Shown here one piece after another: positions 6,078 through 6,849 of a stretch of DNA of 6,849 nt (its first letter is position 1; every line of letters begins with the position of its first letter). Under the pieces are notes generated by a model. That model ran no database searches. It was given only the letters and a program-made list of their open reading frames with translations, and was not told where the DNA came from. The DNA comes from Nanobdellota archaeon (GTDB lineage Archaea; Nanobdellota; Nanobdellia; Pacearchaeales; GW2011-AR1): the NCBI GenBank assembly GCA_018830685.1, contig JAHJRR010000023.1:1-6849 (forward strand). The letters are read 5' to 3'. A program made the position numbers and the translations under genes.

Positions 6078-6547
6078 ATCCTCATAAATTCGTAAGAGGT
6101 TCCATCGTGATTAACCGCGTAAATTACGAAGTCTCCATATTTCGTTCCAGGCATTCCTGGGCTTCCAGAGGGCATTCCAGACATAGCAATTCCAGCCACA
6201 TCAGGCCTCTCTTCAATAAGCCTCTCAATAGCTTCAAGAGGAATGTGACCTTCAACAAAGTAATCCTCTATGATAGTTGTATGGCAGCTTTCAAGCTCGA
6301 GAGGGACCCCGTACGCTCTCTTTATTTCTGAAGGATCTCTAACATCTCTTGCATTCACTTCTAAATCTGTTTTTGAACCAAAATAATTAGTATAAACAGA
6401 ACAACATCCGCAGGTGATGGATTTGTAAATATCAACATCTCCCTGAGCGGAATTGATTGCATCAAAATTACTCGCTCCGCTATTAGAAATTGAGAATAAA
6501 ACAATAGCTATGATCAATATACCTACTCCCCAAAGAACTTTTTTCAT
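6074..6547 (-). CDS. DUF411/CopG-type copper-binding protein, membrane-anchored
   Basis: 157 aa from the ATG at 6547. DUF411 proteins include the copper-resistance protein CopG, which binds a multinuclear Cu(I) cluster through conserved Cys and His residues. Those residues are present here: ITCGCC (C46, C48, C49), ESCHT (C88, H89) and EGHIP (H101), followed by the family block GMPSGSPGMPG (124-134). N-terminal residues 4-20 form a hydrophobic anchor without an obvious cleavage site, so the domain should face outside. The ATG lies 4 nt after the preceding TGA. An alternative TTG start at 6565 adds six residues and has AGGAGG five bases upstream, so the start is uncertain. This is the best functional marker of the upstream module. 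The symbol copG is avoided because it is shared with an unrelated plasmid repressor. Confidence 0.93.
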   Translation of the reverse strand: MKKVLWGVGILIIAIVLFSISNSGASNFDAINSAQGDVDIYKSITCGCCSVYTNYFGSKTDLEVNARDVRDPSEIKRAYGVPLELESCHTTIIEDYFVEGHIPLEAIERLIEERPDVAGIAMSGMPSGSPGMPGTKYGDFVIYAVNHDGTSYEFMRI

Positions 6548-6551
6548 ATTC

Positions 6552-6782
6552 TCAACAGCCACCAACCATTCCTCCTGATGATGTAGCTGCTTTTGCTACA
6601 TTACCTGCTAACTCAACACTTCCAACCGAACCAGCTTTAAATGTTAAGAATAAGGCAACAATGAAGAGCACACCAACCAAAATCCACAATTTTATTCGCA
6701 TATCCATCTTTCTTTTTCCTCCTTTCATTTCTCCAAAATTTTCGCAACATCCTTCTTCATTTTTTGTTTCACAACAATCCAT
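6552..6782 (-). CDS. Small single-span protein with CC...CC head and GGMVGGC tail
   Basis: 76 aa. The short hydrophilic head has two Cys pairs (C3-C4 and C12-C13) separated by an acidic stretch. A basic stretch (GGKRKMDMRIK, 21-31) precedes one membrane span (about 33-49), and a small-residue linker leads to the C-terminal GGMVGGC, with C76 the last residue. By the positive-inside rule the CC...CC head is cytoplasmic and the GGMVGGC tail external. The two thiol-rich ends could pass or sense Cu(I) across the membrane, but this is inference. The ATG has a strong Shine-Dalgarno (AGGAGGT, 6790-6796) and starts one base after the preceding stop. No family recognised. Confidence 0.78.
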   Translation of the reverse strand: MDCCETKNEEGCCENFGEMKGGKRKMDMRIKLWILVGVLFIVALFLTFKAGSVGSVELAGNVAKAATSSGGMVGGC

Positions 6783-6783
6783 C

Positions 6784-6849
6784 TTAACAACCTCCTACCA
6801 TCCCGCCATCATTCGCCTGTCCCTGCTCAATTCCCCTATACAAATTGGA
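6784..6849 (-). CDS. 3' end of an unknown gene ending in GGMVGGC
   Basis: An open frame enters from the right edge on the minus strand and ends at TAA (6784-6786), giving 21 residues: SNLYRGIEQGQAND, then GGMVGGC. The last seven residues are identical to those of the next gene, which supports its being coding. One base separates its stop from the 76-aa gene's ATG, and its last codons include that gene's Shine-Dalgarno. Too little is visible to name a family. Confidence 0.7.
   Translation of the reverse strand, partial: SNLYRGIEQGQANDGGMVGGC
6790..6796 (-). promoter_or_regulatory. Strong Shine-Dalgarno for the 76-aa gene
   Basis: AGGAGGT on the minus strand, 7 nt before the ATG at 6782, embedded in the Gly-Gly codons of the preceding gene's tail. 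It fixes the start of the 76-aa protein and contrasts with the apparently leaderless copA. Confidence 0.75.

Noticed and set aside
6107..6331. Plus-strand 74-codon frame opposite the DUF411 gene
   Set aside because: The DUF411 motifs on the minus strand explain this region fully.

Overview
The window looks like part of an AT-rich archaeal chromosome, possibly a DPANN-type lineage such as Pacearchaeota or Woesearchaeota. That is an inference. It rests on a TATA-like box (TTATATAA) centred 26 nt before the copA ATG with no Shine-Dalgarno sequence between them, which is the geometry of an archaeal leaderless mRNA; a similar box sits before the next gene; and the genes are very tightly packed. 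There is no rRNA or other phylogenetic marker here, so a bacterial origin is not strictly excluded.

Left part, + strand (1-1330): the 3' three quarters of sufS (group II cysteine desulfurase) overlaps by one base with a sufU/iscU-like Fe-S scaffold gene. Together they make a minimal SUF-type cluster-assembly pair. The pair converges on the minus-strand genes, with only three bases between the two stop codons and a short perfect inverted repeat containing both stops.

Right part, - strand (6849 down to 1334): ten co-directional genes with gaps of 36 nt or less and several overlaps. In transcription order they are: a 3' fragment of an unknown gene ending in a GGMVGGC tail; a 76-aa single-span protein with two Cys pairs and the same tail; a membrane-anchored DUF411/CopG-type copper-binding protein; a 170-aa multi-span protein with an N-terminal CPLC; a 144-aa multi-span protein with CVIC; a 151-aa multi-span protein with an in-membrane CCxH and a C-terminal CCH; a 74-aa anchored protein with a compact Cys/His/Met motif; the Cu(I) P-type ATPase CopA (P1B-1), with its own promoter; a 77-aa two-span protein with a Met-rich loop; and a class I SAM methyltransferase.

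CopA and DUF411 give the cluster a firm copper-handling theme. The five small proteins between and before them are mostly membrane-bound and carry paired Cys, His and Met residues. My reading is that they form a copper-binding or thiol-redox membrane module that passes Cu(I) on or protects against it, ending in CopA-driven export. I could not assign any of these small proteins to a characterised family, so this module is the most interesting part of the window. The Fe-S genes next to it may be there by chance, although Fe-S assembly is a known target of Cu(I) toxicity. No mobile elements, CRISPR arrays or RNA genes were seen, and no stretch of 300 bases lacks a gene.
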